Part shown: positions 37,792 through 47,399 of the stretch, one piece after another
Numbering within the stretch: the first letter of the stretch is position 1
How the letters are laid out: each line of letters starts with the position of its first letter
Assembly (NCBI RefSeq): GCF_017854565.1
Contig: NZ_JAFMHJ010000002.1
Location: 124,001-188,000 of the forward strand
DNA: 64,000 bases
Reading direction: 5' to 3'
From: Yoonia sp.
Lineage (GTDB): Bacteria; Pseudomonadota; Alphaproteobacteria; Rhodobacterales; Rhodobacteraceae
Notes under the pieces: generated by a model
What the model saw: the letters and a program-made list of their open reading frames with translations, nothing else
Database searches by the model: none
Told to the model about the DNA's origin: nothing
Position numbers and translations under genes: made by a program

Positions 37792-40287
37792 CTACACGTC
37801 AGCCCTGATCGTGGCATTGGCGGGATCATACGGGCTGTCTTCGACAATCTGCGCGTCCCACAACCGGTCCAGCATCTTGACCTGCAACTTGGTCCCCACA
37901 ACGGCCAGTTCAGGGCGCACATACCCCAGTCCAATTGATTTCTCGAACGCCACCGAATAGCCGCCCGATGTCAGCCGGCCAACCCGGACACCGTCAAGAT
38001 CATACAGCGCCTCGCGGCCCCATGGGTCTGCATCTGCGGGCCCATCAATCAGCAGGGTCACACATTTCGACCGGATGCCTTTGGCCTGCATAGCGGATTT
38101 GCCGTGGAAATCCTTTGACAGGTCCACGAAGCGCGGCAAGTCCGCCTCGAGCGGGGTCGCATCACGGCCCAATTCATTGCCAAACGCCCGATAGCTCTTT
38201 TCTTGCCGCAACCAGTTCTGTGCCCGCGCACCCACCAGCTTCATACCATACGGCTCGCCCGCCTTTTCCAGCAGATCAAACAGGTAATTCTGCATCTCGA
38301 TCGGATGATGCAGCTCCCATCCCAGCTCGCCGGTATAGGCCACCCGGATCGCATTCACCGGACACATTCCCAGCTCAATCCGCTGGGCGCTCAGCCACGG
38401 AAACCGCTTGTTGGACAGCGCCGTCGCGGGGTCTGCGTCCTTGATCACCGCGCACAACACATCCCGCGCCTTGGGTCCGGCAATCGCAAACACGCCCCAT
38501 TGCGTGGTGACGTTCTGCACCTCGATCCGGCCGAACTGCGGCTCCATATCTTCGACCGCCTTCCGCAGGAAATCCGCGTCATACGCGGTCCATGCCCCTG
38601 CGCTCACCAGATAATATTCATCCTCGGACAACCGCACGATCGTATATTCCGTGCGCGTCGTGCCATGATCCGTCAGCGCATAGGTCAGATTAATCCGCCC
38701 CACGCGTGGCAACTTGTTGGTCGTGAACCAATCCAGAAACGCCGTCGCCCCCGGCCCTTTGACAATATGTTTGGTGAATGCCGTGGCGTCGATCAGGCCC
38801 ACGCCCTCGCGGATTGCCTTGGCTTCGGCCACCGCATATTGCCACCAGCCACCCCGGCGGAACGACCGCGCATCGTGATCGTTGAACCCCATCGGCGCAA
38901 AATAATTTGGCCGCTCCCAGCCGTTCACAAACCCAAACTGCGCGCCCCGTACCGCTTGGCGGTCATACGCCGGTGACGTGCGCAAAGGCCGACAGGCGGG
39001 GCGTTCCTCATCGGGATGGTGCAAGACATAAACATGGTCATAACATTCCTCGTTCTTGCGCGCCGCAAACTCGGTCGTCATCCAATCGCCGTAACGCTTG
39101 GGGTCAAGCGACGCCATGTCGATCTCGGCCTCACCATCAACCATCAACTGCGCCAGATAATACCCGGTGCCGCCGGCCGCCGTAATCCCGAACGAAAACC
39201 CTTCCGCCAGCCACATATTGCGCAGACCCGGCGCGGGTCCGACCAGCGGGTTACCGTCGGGTGTATAGCAGATCGGCCCGTTGAAATCATCCTTCAGACC
39301 GCTTTCCTCGCACGAAGGTATCCGGTGGATCATCGCCATATACTGATCCTCTATCCGCTCCAGATCGAGCGGGAAAAGATCAGCGCGGAAACTGTCCGGC
39401 ACACCGTATTCAAAGACCGCAGGTGCGCCCTTTTCGTAGACACCCAAAATCCAGCCGCCACGCTCTTCACGCACATACGACTGGGCATCGGCATCGCGAA
39501 CGACCGGGTGTTCGGGGTTGCCTGCGGCGCGGTACTTTACCAGCGCGGGGTCCTGATCCATGACGATAAACTGATGCTCGACCGGGATCGCGGGTATCTT
39601 GATGCCCAGCTTCTTGGCCGTGGTCTGGGCGTGGTTGCCGCTGGCCGTCACCACATGTTCTGCGGTGATCACGACCTGTTCGTCGGACGGCACAAGGTTG
39701 CCGCCTTTCTCGACCATCTTGGTGCAGGTCACCTCCCATGAGGTGCCAGTCCAGTGAAACGCATCCGCCTGCCACTTCCGCTCGATCGCGACGCCGCGCT
39801 GACGCGCACCTTTGGCCATCGCTTGGGTGACATCGGCGGGGTTAATATACCCGTCGGTATTGTGATAAAGTGCGCCCTTCAAATCCTCTGTGCGGATCAG
39901 CGGCCATTTGGCCTTGATCTCATCGGGGGTCATCCAGACATATGGCACCTCGCAGGTCTCGGCGGTCGAGGCATAAAGCATATACTCGTCCATCCGCGCC
40001 TGCGTCTGGGCCATGCGCAGGTTGCCAACCACGGCAAACCCCGCGTTCAAACCGGTTTCGGCCTCAAGAGATTTGTAGAACTCGACCGAGTATTTGTGGA
40101 TGTGCGTCGTCGCAAACGACATATTGAACAACGGCAGCAGCCCCGCCGCATGCCATGTCGATCCCGATGTCAGCTCATCTCGCTCCAACAGCATCACATC
40201 ATCCCACCCCGCGCGGGCCAGATGATAGGCGATCGACGTGCCAACAGCACCGCCGCCCACAACCAATGCTTTGACTTGCGTTTTCAT
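37792..40287 (-). CDS. dimethylglycine/sarcosine-dehydrogenase-like FAD and folate protein
   Basis: The start is ATG at 40287 (MKTQVKALVVGGGAVG), giving 831 residues. The N-terminal half is a DAO-type FAD domain: VVGGGAVGTSIAYHLARAG (9-27), ERDELTSGSTWHAAGLLPLFN, YTPDGNPLVGPAPGLRNMWLAEGFSFGITAAGGTGYYLAQL. The C-terminal half is an aminomethyltransferase (GcvT) fold: GLIDATAFTKHIVKGPGA, VAYTGELGWELHHPIEM and ARAQNWLRQEKSYRAFGNELGRD. Such fusions demethylate N-methylglycines and pass C1 units to tetrahydrofolate. The exact substrate (dimethylglycine, sarcosine or other) is not fixed. Confidence 0.92.
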   Translation of the reverse strand: MKTQVKALVVGGGAVGTSIAYHLARAGWDDVMLLERDELTSGSTWHAAGLLPLFNMSFATTHIHKYSVEFYKSLEAETGLNAGFAVVGNLRMAQTQARMDEYMLYASTAETCEVPYVWMTPDEIKAKWPLIRTEDLKGALYHNTDGYINPADVTQAMAKGARQRGVAIERKWQADAFHWTGTSWEVTCTKMVEKGGNLVPSDEQVVITAEHVVTASGNHAQTTAKKLGIKIPAIPVEHQFIVMDQDPALVKYRAAGNPEHPVVRDADAQSYVREERGGWILGVYEKGAPAVFEYGVPDSFRADLFPLDLERIEDQYMAMIHRIPSCEESGLKDDFNGPICYTPDGNPLVGPAPGLRNMWLAEGFSFGITAAGGTGYYLAQLMVDGEAEIDMASLDPKRYGDWMTTEFAARKNEECYDHVYVLHHPDEERPACRPLRTSPAYDRQAVRGAQFGFVNGWERPNYFAPMGFNDHDARSFRRGGWWQYAVAEAKAIREGVGLIDATAFTKHIVKGPGATAFLDWFTTNKLPRVGRINLTYALTDHGTTRTEYTIVRLSEDEYYLVSAGAWTAYDADFLRKAVEDMEPQFGRIEVQNVTTQWGVFAIAGPKARDVLCAVIKDADPATALSNKRFPWLSAQRIELGMCPVNAIRVAYTGELGWELHHPIEMQNYLFDLLEKAGEPYGMKLVGARAQNWLRQEKSYRAFGNELGRDATPLEADLPRFVDLSKDFHGKSAMQAKGIRSKCVTLLIDGPADADPWGREALYDLDGVRVGRLTSGGYSVAFEKSIGLGYVRPELAVVGTKLQVKMLDRLWDAQIVEDSPYDPANATIRADV

Positions 40288-40439
40288 ATAGGCGACTCCC
40301 TTGGCATACCTTCGGCACAATCTGCGCCAAACGGCGCGCCAACGAAAGAACCAGCCGACATCTCAGCGCACGATTGCGACAGCGCGCAACAGATCAGCAC
40401 CGTACGACCGGGTCTTGCCCCATCAGGCCCGCCAAGAAC

Positions 40440-41669
40440 TCAGTCGCTACCGACCACGCAACGGCGCACACCGGCTTGCAGCGTGCAACCGCCGGTCCCA
40501 ATCCGGTTTTGGCCGTTTGGCGTGACGACAGGCGTTGTGGCGGCCTCGGCCTCCGGCACCTGCCCCGGCCCCTCGGGCGACGTTTCCGGCAATCGCTGTA
40601 CCAGCGCCATCACCTCGGGCGCGATGTCGTATCCATTGCTCAGATAGTCCGCCAGACTGGCCTGCGACGTGCCCGCCTTGGCAATCTCGGACAGCACATA
40701 ATATTCGTAATTGTTCCAGCTCCGCCCACTCTTGCTTAATACCGTCGCATAATACCGTGCAAAGTTTTCGGGTCCCCCGCCATCAAGCAGTTGCAGCACC
40801 TCAAGCAAGATCCCATCCAGCTTGGGATAAACGACCTGCAGATCGGCCATCGTCACGATATCCCCGGCGCGGATCAGGCCAAGAATATCCGCATTCAGCG
40901 TATCGAACGACGCGGTCTCTAACATACGATGCGCCCGGTAGGGCGCGCTCGGCGGTGGCGGCACGTCGGAAAGCGGTTGCTGGCGCGCCGCGACAAACCC
41001 CGCCTGAGGCGTGATCGCATCGCTTGGCGTCGGCAGCTTTTCATTCAGCGCCGCAATATCCAGACCGCCAATCACAGCGGCAATTGCGGCATCACTGCTA
41101 TTGGTCAGCACGGCGACTTCAATCGTCTCTGCAACCTTGGGATCACCAATGCTTGCCGTGATGTGGCGGTAATCCACCGGAACCGGCAACGGCTGCCCCA
41201 TCACCGCTGACACCTGCGGCATGATCACAAATGACACGCCATCAACCGCCCCAAGAACCGTGCCCAACGCCTCTTGCTCCGTCACCTCTTCAATCCCCAT
41301 ACGCTGCTTCAACGACAGCCGCTGTTTGATCAGGGGTGCCACCCGCATCCGCAACACGATCCGTTCGTCACCGCGCGCAAACGCATGGACGACGCCATCG
41401 TCATCACCCGCAACAGCGCTTTCAAATGCCAGCAAAATGTCATTCGTGGTGCTGCCACCAACGGCTGATGGCATCAGGACAGTGCCGGTGATCACCTCGC
41501 CCTGAGCGGTGTCATATGGCTGTGCGGCCCATCCGGCGGGTGCCGCAACGGGAACCGATGCGATGCTTTGCGATGCCATGTAATCATCCAGCCCCAGCTT
41601 GAAAAGATACAGCCCAGCCGCGGCCAAAATGACAATGAAAACACCCAGTACCGGAAGCAATATCCGCAT
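40440..41669 (-). CDS. membrane-anchored protein of unknown function
   Basis: This 409-residue protein has one N-terminal hydrophobic segment (LLPVLGVFIVILAAAGLYLF, about 4-23), so the body lies outside the inner membrane. There is no known domain to my eye. The middle has beta-rich stretches (ERIVLRMRVAP, TIEVAVLTNSS), and the C-terminal third is helical (IVTMADLQVVYPKLDGILLEVLQLLDGGGPENFARYYATVLSKS). The end carries two cysteines (GGCTLQAGVRRCVVG) that could form a disulfide. Neighbours give no hint of function. Confidence 0.7.
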   Translation of the reverse strand: MRILLPVLGVFIVILAAAGLYLFKLGLDDYMASQSIASVPVAAPAGWAAQPYDTAQGEVITGTVLMPSAVGGSTTNDILLAFESAVAGDDDGVVHAFARGDERIVLRMRVAPLIKQRLSLKQRMGIEEVTEQEALGTVLGAVDGVSFVIMPQVSAVMGQPLPVPVDYRHITASIGDPKVAETIEVAVLTNSSDAAIAAVIGGLDIAALNEKLPTPSDAITPQAGFVAARQQPLSDVPPPPSAPYRAHRMLETASFDTLNADILGLIRAGDIVTMADLQVVYPKLDGILLEVLQLLDGGGPENFARYYATVLSKSGRSWNNYEYYVLSEIAKAGTSQASLADYLSNGYDIAPEVMALVQRLPETSPEGPGQVPEAEAATTPVVTPNGQNRIGTGGCTLQAGVRRCVVGSD

Positions 41670-41727
41670 TTAGACTACCCTTTGCACCGCGCTGCCTGCG
41701 CATCAATAAAATACAGTCGCTGCCGTA

Positions 41728-42714
41728 TTACAGCATACTTGGGACAACGAGATCAGGCGGTCTGTGACCATCGGCAAAGGTCTTGATGTTCACAATCACC
41801 TTCTCGCCCATCTCGATCCGGCCTTCGATGGTGGCCGATCCCATATGCGGCAGCAGAATCGCATTGGGCAGTTCTTTCAGACGCGGGTTAATTTCATGAC
41901 CACGCTCGAACACGTCCAGACCGGCACCCGCGATCTCACCCGCGCGCAGCATCCGGGTCAGGGCATTTTCGTCGATCACCTCGCCGCGCGATGTGTTCAC
42001 GATCACCGCCGTCGGCTTCATCAATTTCAACCGGCGCGCGTTCATCAGATGAAACGTCGATGGCGTATGTGGACAGTTGATCGACAAGATATCCATCCGG
42101 GCGACCATCTGATCAAGACTTTCCCAATAGGTCGCGTCCAGCGCGTCTTCCACTTCGGGGCGCAGACGCTTGCGGTTATGGTAATGCACCTGCATCCCGA
42201 ATGCGGCAGCACGTTTCGCAACGGCCTGCCCAATCCGCCCCATTCCCAGAATACCCAAACGGCGGCCCGCGATCCGGCCCCCCAGCATCGCCGTGGGCGA
42301 CCATCCGGCCCAATTATCCGACTGTGCCAACAGCATCCCCTCGGCCATTCGCCGGGTCACGGCCAGTATCAACGCCAAGACCATATCGGCGGTATCGTCT
42401 GTCACAACGCCGGGCGTGTTGGACACGTGGATGCCCCGCTGGCGCGCGGTGGCGACGTCGATATTGTCCACACCGGCGCCATAGTTCGCGATCAGCTTCA
42501 GCCTGTCACCGGCGCGCCCCAACAGCTTGGCGTCGATCTGATCGGTAATCGTAGACACCACAACATCCGCGTTCTGCATCGCCGCGACCAGCTCATCAGC
42601 TGTCATCGGCGCATCATTCTCGCGCAAGGTGACGTCGAACAGCTCTTTCATCCGGGTTTCGACCACCTCGGGCAACCGTCGCGTAACGACAACACTTAAA
42701 TGCTTACCCGGCAT
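41728..42714 (-). CDS. D-2-hydroxyacid dehydrogenase, glyoxylate/hydroxypyruvate reductase type
   Basis: The start is ATG at 42714 with GGGAGAGAG upstream (328 residues). The NAD-binding site is GRRLGILGMGRIGQAVAKRAAAFGM. Catalytic residues lie in VNTSRGEVIDENAL (Arg), LDVFERGHEINPRL (Glu) and LPHMGSATIEGR (His). The pattern fits the GyaR/GhrB group, which reduces glyoxylate or hydroxypyruvate. Other 2-ketoacids remain possible. It is monocistronic and divergent from the SH3 protein. Confidence 0.9.
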   Translation of the reverse strand: MPGKHLSVVVTRRLPEVVETRMKELFDVTLRENDAPMTADELVAAMQNADVVVSTITDQIDAKLLGRAGDRLKLIANYGAGVDNIDVATARQRGIHVSNTPGVVTDDTADMVLALILAVTRRMAEGMLLAQSDNWAGWSPTAMLGGRIAGRRLGILGMGRIGQAVAKRAAAFGMQVHYHNRKRLRPEVEDALDATYWESLDQMVARMDILSINCPHTPSTFHLMNARRLKLMKPTAVIVNTSRGEVIDENALTRMLRAGEIAGAGLDVFERGHEINPRLKELPNAILLPHMGSATIEGRIEMGEKVIVNIKTFADGHRPPDLVVPSML

Positions 42715-42821
42715 GTGGCTCTCTCCCTGGGTTTTCAAATCATCCCTGCCGTGTCAGGTTGCGCCAAAGGGACGCGCAGCACAAGAACCGCGCGCCAGAT
42801 TATGGCAGTTAAGGGCAGACA

Positions 42822-43352
42822 ATGATTGCATGGGTGCATTGGTTCCGTGTTGTGCAAATGGGAATTTGCGCGCTTCTTGTCTGCGCAAGCATGGCGCAGG
42901 CGCAAACCACCAGTCAGGCCCCAACCCTTGGGCCGGAAACCAACCTGCCGCTGCCACGCTACGTGTCGTTGAAAGCGGGCGAATCCAATGTGCGGCGCGG
43001 GCCATCGCTGTCGCACCGGATCGACTGGGTTTTCACCCGGCGCAATATGCCGCTGCAGGTTGTCGCCGAATACGGGCACTGGCGCCGGGTCATCGACCGT
43101 GACGGCCAGGGGGGCTGGGTCCACTACTCAATGCTGTCGGGGGCGCGCACCGTGCTGATCGACGGGCAAACCACACCGCTGCGCGCACGGCCTGACGATA
43201 CATCGCTGGAAAACGCGATACTGGAACCGGGCGTCATTGCACGCCTTGGCGAATGTACCGCCGACTGGTGCCAGTTGACTGCGGGCGGCTACCGGGGCTG
43301 GGCGCCAAAGGCGGTTCTTTGGGGCGTCAACCCTGCGGAAATCCGGGATTAG
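42822..43352 (+). CDS. exported SH3b-domain protein
   Basis: This 176-residue protein has a signal peptide (VVQMGICALLVCASMAQAQ, cleavage near 28) and two bacterial SH3 repeats: LKAGESNVRRGPSLSHRIDWVFTRRNMPLQVVAEYGHWRRVIDRDGQGGWVHYSMLSG (about 50-107), then RARPDDTSLENAILEPGVIARLGECTADWCQLTAGGYRGWAPKAVLWGV. Such domains bind cell-wall peptides. AAGGG precedes the ATG. Its stop overlaps the stop of the converging Anbu gene. Confidence 0.87.
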   Translation: MIAWVHWFRVVQMGICALLVCASMAQAQTTSQAPTLGPETNLPLPRYVSLKAGESNVRRGPSLSHRIDWVFTRRNMPLQVVAEYGHWRRVIDRDGQGGWVHYSMLSGARTVLIDGQTTPLRARPDDTSLENAILEPGVIARLGECTADWCQLTAGGYRGWAPKAVLWGVNPAEIRD

Positions 43353-44080
43353 AACGTAAACGCAGGCAACTGATCAAACGCGGCATTCAGCGCCTCGCCC
43401 CAGCCGTTTGACACCGCGTTATAATAGTCGTTGTCAGGCGCAATCCGGCCCACATGGCCCGGCGTGAACGTATCGGTGTCATACGTCATGTAATCCAGCG
43501 GCAGCCCCACCGACAGGTTCGACTTGATCGTCGAATCAAAGCTGACCATCAACAGCTTCAGCGCGGCTTCAAACTGCATGTCCCGATGATAGGCGCGGAC
43601 CAAAATCGGCTTGCCGTATTTCGCCTCGCCAATCTGGAAAAACGGGTTGTCGTCCGACGCTTCGATGAAATTCCCCTCCGGGTAGATCATGAACAGACGC
43701 GGCGGGGCACCCTTGATCTGACCGCCCAAAATGATCGTCGCACCAAAGGCAGAATCAGCGGTCTGGCCCGTCGTCGCATTGGCCTGAATGACTTCCTTGA
43801 GGGTCGTGCCGACCTCGCGTGCGATCTGAAACATCGACGGCGCCTCAAGGATGGACGGGCTGCGATCCTGCGGGGCCTTGGCGCGTTCATCCAGCAAACT
43901 GATCACCGATTGCGTCGTCGCCAGATTGCCCGCCGTCATCAACGTGATCACACGTTCACCCGGCACGTCCCAACTGTGCAGCTTTTTCGCAACCGAGATG
44001 TTATCGACACCGGCACTCGTCCGGGTATCCGCCATAAAGATCAGCCCACGATCCAGCAGCATCCCAACGCAATAGGTCAT
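43349..44080 (-). CDS. Anbu (ancestral beta-subunit) proteasome-like peptidase
   Basis: Anbu proteins are N-terminal-nucleophile hydrolase-fold relatives of proteasome beta subunits. The 243 residues start MTYCVGMLLDRGLIFMADTRTS. Removal of Met would expose Thr2 as nucleophile, and D18 with K32/K33 are in the expected positions of the catalytic group. Other family stretches are RVITLMTAGNLATTQSVI, FGATIILGGQIKG and GHVGRIAPDNDYY. It is the last gene of a four-gene cluster with a transglutaminase, alpha-E protein and ATP-grasp ligase, the known Anbu neighbourhood, whose substrate is not established. Confidence 0.93.
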   Translation of the reverse strand: MTYCVGMLLDRGLIFMADTRTSAGVDNISVAKKLHSWDVPGERVITLMTAGNLATTQSVISLLDERAKAPQDRSPSILEAPSMFQIAREVGTTLKEVIQANATTGQTADSAFGATIILGGQIKGAPPRLFMIYPEGNFIEASDDNPFFQIGEAKYGKPILVRAYHRDMQFEAALKLLMVSFDSTIKSNLSVGLPLDYMTYDTDTFTPGHVGRIAPDNDYYNAVSNGWGEALNAAFDQLPAFTF

Positions 44081-44149
44081 TTGTCACACCGTCCCGATAT
44101 ATGCAGCGCGACCCCGTACAAGAGCCGTTTCAAGCAACATATCATGTAC

Positions 44150-44950
44150 CTATTGCTGCTGCACCTGCAAGGACACATTCATGCTTTCCGCCCCCTTGCC
44201 AAACCGCATCCCCGAAATCGGGGCTGCGCCGCGGTAATCAAGGGCCGTCGCGACCCGGACATAGCGGGCGTCGGGTGAAATACCGTTGGACACGTCAAAC
44301 CCCACCCAGCCAAGTCCGGGGACATGCGCCTCGGCCCAGGCATGGCTGGCATCCTGCATCACGCGGTCGTCCATCATCAGATACCCCGACACGTAACGCG
44401 CCGGGAAACCCATCTGCCGGGCGGCACTGATAAAGATATGCGCGTGATCCTGACACACGGCATGGCCTGCGGCAATTGCCTGCTCGACCGTCAGATCGGA
44501 CGCCGCCTGATCCGTCGAATAGGGCACCATCGCCAGAATATGGGCGGACAGGGCGTGCAGCGTGGCAAGATCGGTTTCTCCCCGCGTCAGTCCGGCAACC
44601 AACGCCTTGATGCCATCGCCGGCCTGGGTCAGCGCGGTACTGCGCTCGTACAGCCACAGCGGCACAAAACCCTTTTGACGCCCAACCACCCCGTGATTAT
44701 CCGTCACCTCGACCTCGCCCGAACAGGTGATGCTGATCTCGGTCTGGCCGGGATCAAAACTGACCAGATCGACAGTATTGGCGTGCTCATCCTCGTAACA
44801 CACCTCAAGCTTGCCACCCGCGACCGCGATGTCCCAATGCAACACCTCCTGCCCCTCGCGCGATTTGGGACGCAACCGCAGTTGCTGCAAACCGTAGGGG
44901 ACAGGGCTGTCATAATGATACGTGGTCTGGTGGTGGATTTTCAGGCGCAT
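44150..44950 (-). CDS. transglutaminase-like cysteine protease (Anbu cluster)
   Basis: This 266-residue protein starts with the bacterial transglutaminase N-domain (MRLKIHHQTTYHYDSPVPYGLQQLRLRPKS) and has the Cys-His-Asp triad in AAGHAVCQDHAHIFISAARQMGFPARYVSGYL (Cys about 163), DASHAWAEA (His) and GWVGFDVSNG (Asp). No signal peptide is seen, so it acts in the cytoplasm with its cluster partners. It likely cleaves or forms an isopeptide or amide bond in the product of the ATP-grasp ligase (inference from the conserved association). The next gene upstream ends 4 bases away. Confidence 0.92.
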   Translation of the reverse strand: MRLKIHHQTTYHYDSPVPYGLQQLRLRPKSREGQEVLHWDIAVAGGKLEVCYEDEHANTVDLVSFDPGQTEISITCSGEVEVTDNHGVVGRQKGFVPLWLYERSTALTQAGDGIKALVAGLTRGETDLATLHALSAHILAMVPYSTDQAASDLTVEQAIAAGHAVCQDHAHIFISAARQMGFPARYVSGYLMMDDRVMQDASHAWAEAHVPGLGWVGFDVSNGISPDARYVRVATALDYRGAAPISGMRFGKGAESMNVSLQVQQQ

Positions 44951-44954
44951 GGGC

Positions 44955-45896
44955 TCACTCTATAAACCGATAGTCGATTTCGATCTGCTGCCCCAACGCG
45001 GCGCTGTCCTTCAGGAAATCGCTGATAAATTCATGCAGGCCATAGTCGAAAATAGCATCCACATCATAGGTCGCAAACCGTTTGCATATCCGCGCGGCCA
45101 GATCATGACAGGGGTGACGGACACCATAATCCGTTTCCAGATAACCCAGATTGTCCTGTATTTTCCCATAGCAAAACGCAAGGCTGCGCGGCAGGCGCCG
45201 GTCCAGCATCAAAAACTTGGCGATGCTCTTTGGGTCCACCTCACCGTCGTGCAGCGTCTGATAGGCGCGCACCGCGGACGTCGCCCGCAGGATCGTTTCC
45301 CACTGCACGTTGTCAGTGGGCGTGCCCACATGCATGACCGACGGCAGCAGGATGTAATATTTCACATCCAAAATCCGCGCCGTGTTGTCCGCGCGTTCAA
45401 AAAACGTCCCGATCCGGGCAAAGTCATACATCTCATTGCGCAGCATCGTGCCGTGCAAGGCGCCGCGCACAAAGGCGCTGCGCTGCCGGATCATCTGCAA
45501 GATACGCGGCAAGTCACGGTCGCTGATCGGGTGCGCCAGCGCGTCCTTCAGAACCATGTAGCATTCGTTGACCGCCTCCCAGACCTCGCGGGTCAGGGCG
45601 GTGCGCACCAAACGGGCATCATTGCGCGCGGCTTCCACGACGGCGCGGACACTGCCCGGATTGGTTTCGTCGCGCAGCAGATAATCAATCACCTGATCGC
45701 CGGTATACGTGCTGTAGCGCTGCAAATACCCCGCCTGCAGCCCCGTCGCATGCAGGATCGACGTCCACTCCGATTCCGCCGCACTCGACCGGGTCAGCGA
45801 AATGCGCAGACCGGCGTCAATCATCCGGGCGGTATTTTCCGACCGCTCCAGATACCGGAACATCCAAAACAAGCCCCCTGCGGTTTTGCCCAGCAT
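44955..45896 (-). CDS. alpha-E domain protein (Anbu cluster)
   Basis: This helical protein of 313 residues starts at ATG 45896 (MLGKTAGGLFWMFRYLERSENTARMIDAGLRI). The stretches FWMFRYLERSENTARM, YSTYTGDQVIDYLLRD, FARIGTFFERADNTARILDVKYYILLPS and LMLDRRLPRSLAFCYGKI mark the alpha-E (DUF403) family. It has no known catalytic residues and always travels with the circularly permuted ATP-grasp protein, so it is likely a partner subunit. It lies 5 bases after the ATP-grasp stop. Confidence 0.92.
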   Translation of the reverse strand: MLGKTAGGLFWMFRYLERSENTARMIDAGLRISLTRSSAAESEWTSILHATGLQAGYLQRYSTYTGDQVIDYLLRDETNPGSVRAVVEAARNDARLVRTALTREVWEAVNECYMVLKDALAHPISDRDLPRILQMIRQRSAFVRGALHGTMLRNEMYDFARIGTFFERADNTARILDVKYYILLPSVMHVGTPTDNVQWETILRATSAVRAYQTLHDGEVDPKSIAKFLMLDRRLPRSLAFCYGKIQDNLGYLETDYGVRHPCHDLAARICKRFATYDVDAIFDYGLHEFISDFLKDSAALGQQIEIDYRFIE

Positions 45897-45901
45897 TGCC
45901 G

Positions 45902-47329
45902 CTACTCCTCCAGCACCCAAGTGTCCTTGGTGCCGCCCCCTTGGGACGAATTCACCACCAACGACCCCTCGGTCAGCGCGACGCGGGTCAGCCCACCGGG
46001 GGTAATCTCGATCCGGTCGGGGGACACCAGAACATAGGGCCGCAAGTCCACATGGCGCGGTGCCAGCCCCGCGTCCGTCAGGATCGGCACGGTCGACAGG
46101 GCCAGCGTCGGCTGCGCGATATAATGATCCGGGTTCGCCGCTAACTTGGCGCGGAACGTCGCCAGTTCGGCCTTGCTGGCCGCAGGCCCGACCAACATAC
46201 CATAGCCCCCCGATCCGTGGACCTCCTTGACGACCAGATCGGCAAGGTTATCCAGCACATATTTCAGCGCCTCGGGTTCGGAACAACGATGCGTCGGCAC
46301 ATTGTTCAAAATCGCCTTTTCGCCTGTATAAAATTCAATAATCTCGGGCATATAGGAATAGATCGCCTTGTCGTCGGCAATCCCGGTGCCCGGCGCATTG
46401 GCCAATGTGATACCGCCCGCGCGGTACACATCCATGATCCCCGGCACACCCAACATGGAATCGGGGTTAAAGTTCAGCGGATCAATATAATCATCGTCAA
46501 TCCGGCGATACAGCACGTCAATCGGCTTGTACCCTTCGGTGGTCCGCATCGCGACCCGGCCATTGACCACCCGCAGATCGTGCCCCTCGACCAGTTCCGC
46601 ACCCATCTGATCGGCCAAAAATGCATGTTCGTAATAGGCGGAATTATATATCCCCGGCGTCAAGACGGCCACCGTCGGCCGGCCCTCGCAGGCCTGCGGC
46701 GCACAGGCACTCAGCGACCGGCGCAGCGACCTTGGGTACTGCGACACGCTTTGCACCTTCACCTTCGAAAACAGCTCCGGGAACATGTGCAGCATCGTCT
46801 CGCGGTTTTCCAACATATAGGAAACCCCCGACGGCGTGCGCGCATTATCCTCAAGGACGAAAAATTCATCCGGTCCGGTGCGCACCAGATCGGTGCCGAC
46901 GATATGGGTATAAATCCCACCCGGCGGCGTCACCCCGATCATCTGCGGCAAAAACGCGGCGTTGCGCGCAATCATATGCGCCGGGACACGGCCCGCGCGG
47001 ACAATTTCCTGCCGGTGGTAAATGTCATGCAAGAACGCATTCAGCGCCCGCACACGTTGCTCGATCCCCTTTGTCACCTTGACCCATTCGCGCCCCGCAA
47101 TGATCCGCGGAATGACGTCGAACGGGATCAGCCGCTCGGCTTCGCTGGGGTCGCCATAGACGTTAAAAGTAATGCCGGTCAGCCGGAAAAGCGCCTCGGC
47201 TTCTGCCGATTTCTCCAACAATCGGCCCGGCTCTTCCTTGCGGAGCCAGTCGTAATACTGCGCATAGGGGCCACGTGGACCGCCATCGGGTTGCAGCATT
47301 TCATCAAAGTACGCGGGGCTCTCATTCAT
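45902..47329 (-). CDS. circularly permuted ATP-grasp peptide-ligase-like protein (Anbu cluster)
   Basis: This 475-residue protein is the first gene of the cluster. Family marks are RPYAQYYDWL-like GPYAQYYDWLRKEEPGRL at the N-terminus, RVRALNAFLHDIYHRQEIVRAGRVPA, FFVLEDNARTPSGVSYMLENRETM, YKPIDVLYRRIDDDYIDPLNF, LANAPGTGIADDKAIYSYMPEII and LVVKEVHGSGGYGMLVGP (ATP-grasp nucleotide site), then PYVLVSPDRIEITPGGLTRVAL. Enzymes of this type are thought to form amide bonds on a peptide or protein with ATP. The acceptor is unknown. Confidence 0.93.
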   Translation of the reverse strand: MNESPAYFDEMLQPDGGPRGPYAQYYDWLRKEEPGRLLEKSAEAEALFRLTGITFNVYGDPSEAERLIPFDVIPRIIAGREWVKVTKGIEQRVRALNAFLHDIYHRQEIVRAGRVPAHMIARNAAFLPQMIGVTPPGGIYTHIVGTDLVRTGPDEFFVLEDNARTPSGVSYMLENRETMLHMFPELFSKVKVQSVSQYPRSLRRSLSACAPQACEGRPTVAVLTPGIYNSAYYEHAFLADQMGAELVEGHDLRVVNGRVAMRTTEGYKPIDVLYRRIDDDYIDPLNFNPDSMLGVPGIMDVYRAGGITLANAPGTGIADDKAIYSYMPEIIEFYTGEKAILNNVPTHRCSEPEALKYVLDNLADLVVKEVHGSGGYGMLVGPAASKAELATFRAKLAANPDHYIAQPTLALSTVPILTDAGLAPRHVDLRPYVLVSPDRIEITPGGLTRVALTEGSLVVNSSQGGGTKDTWVLEE

Positions 47330-47399
47330 CAGTCCACCCTAAAGACTGCCCGCAAATGCGCAACGACTTTGCACAAAAACCGTGCGCCAATGGTATTTC

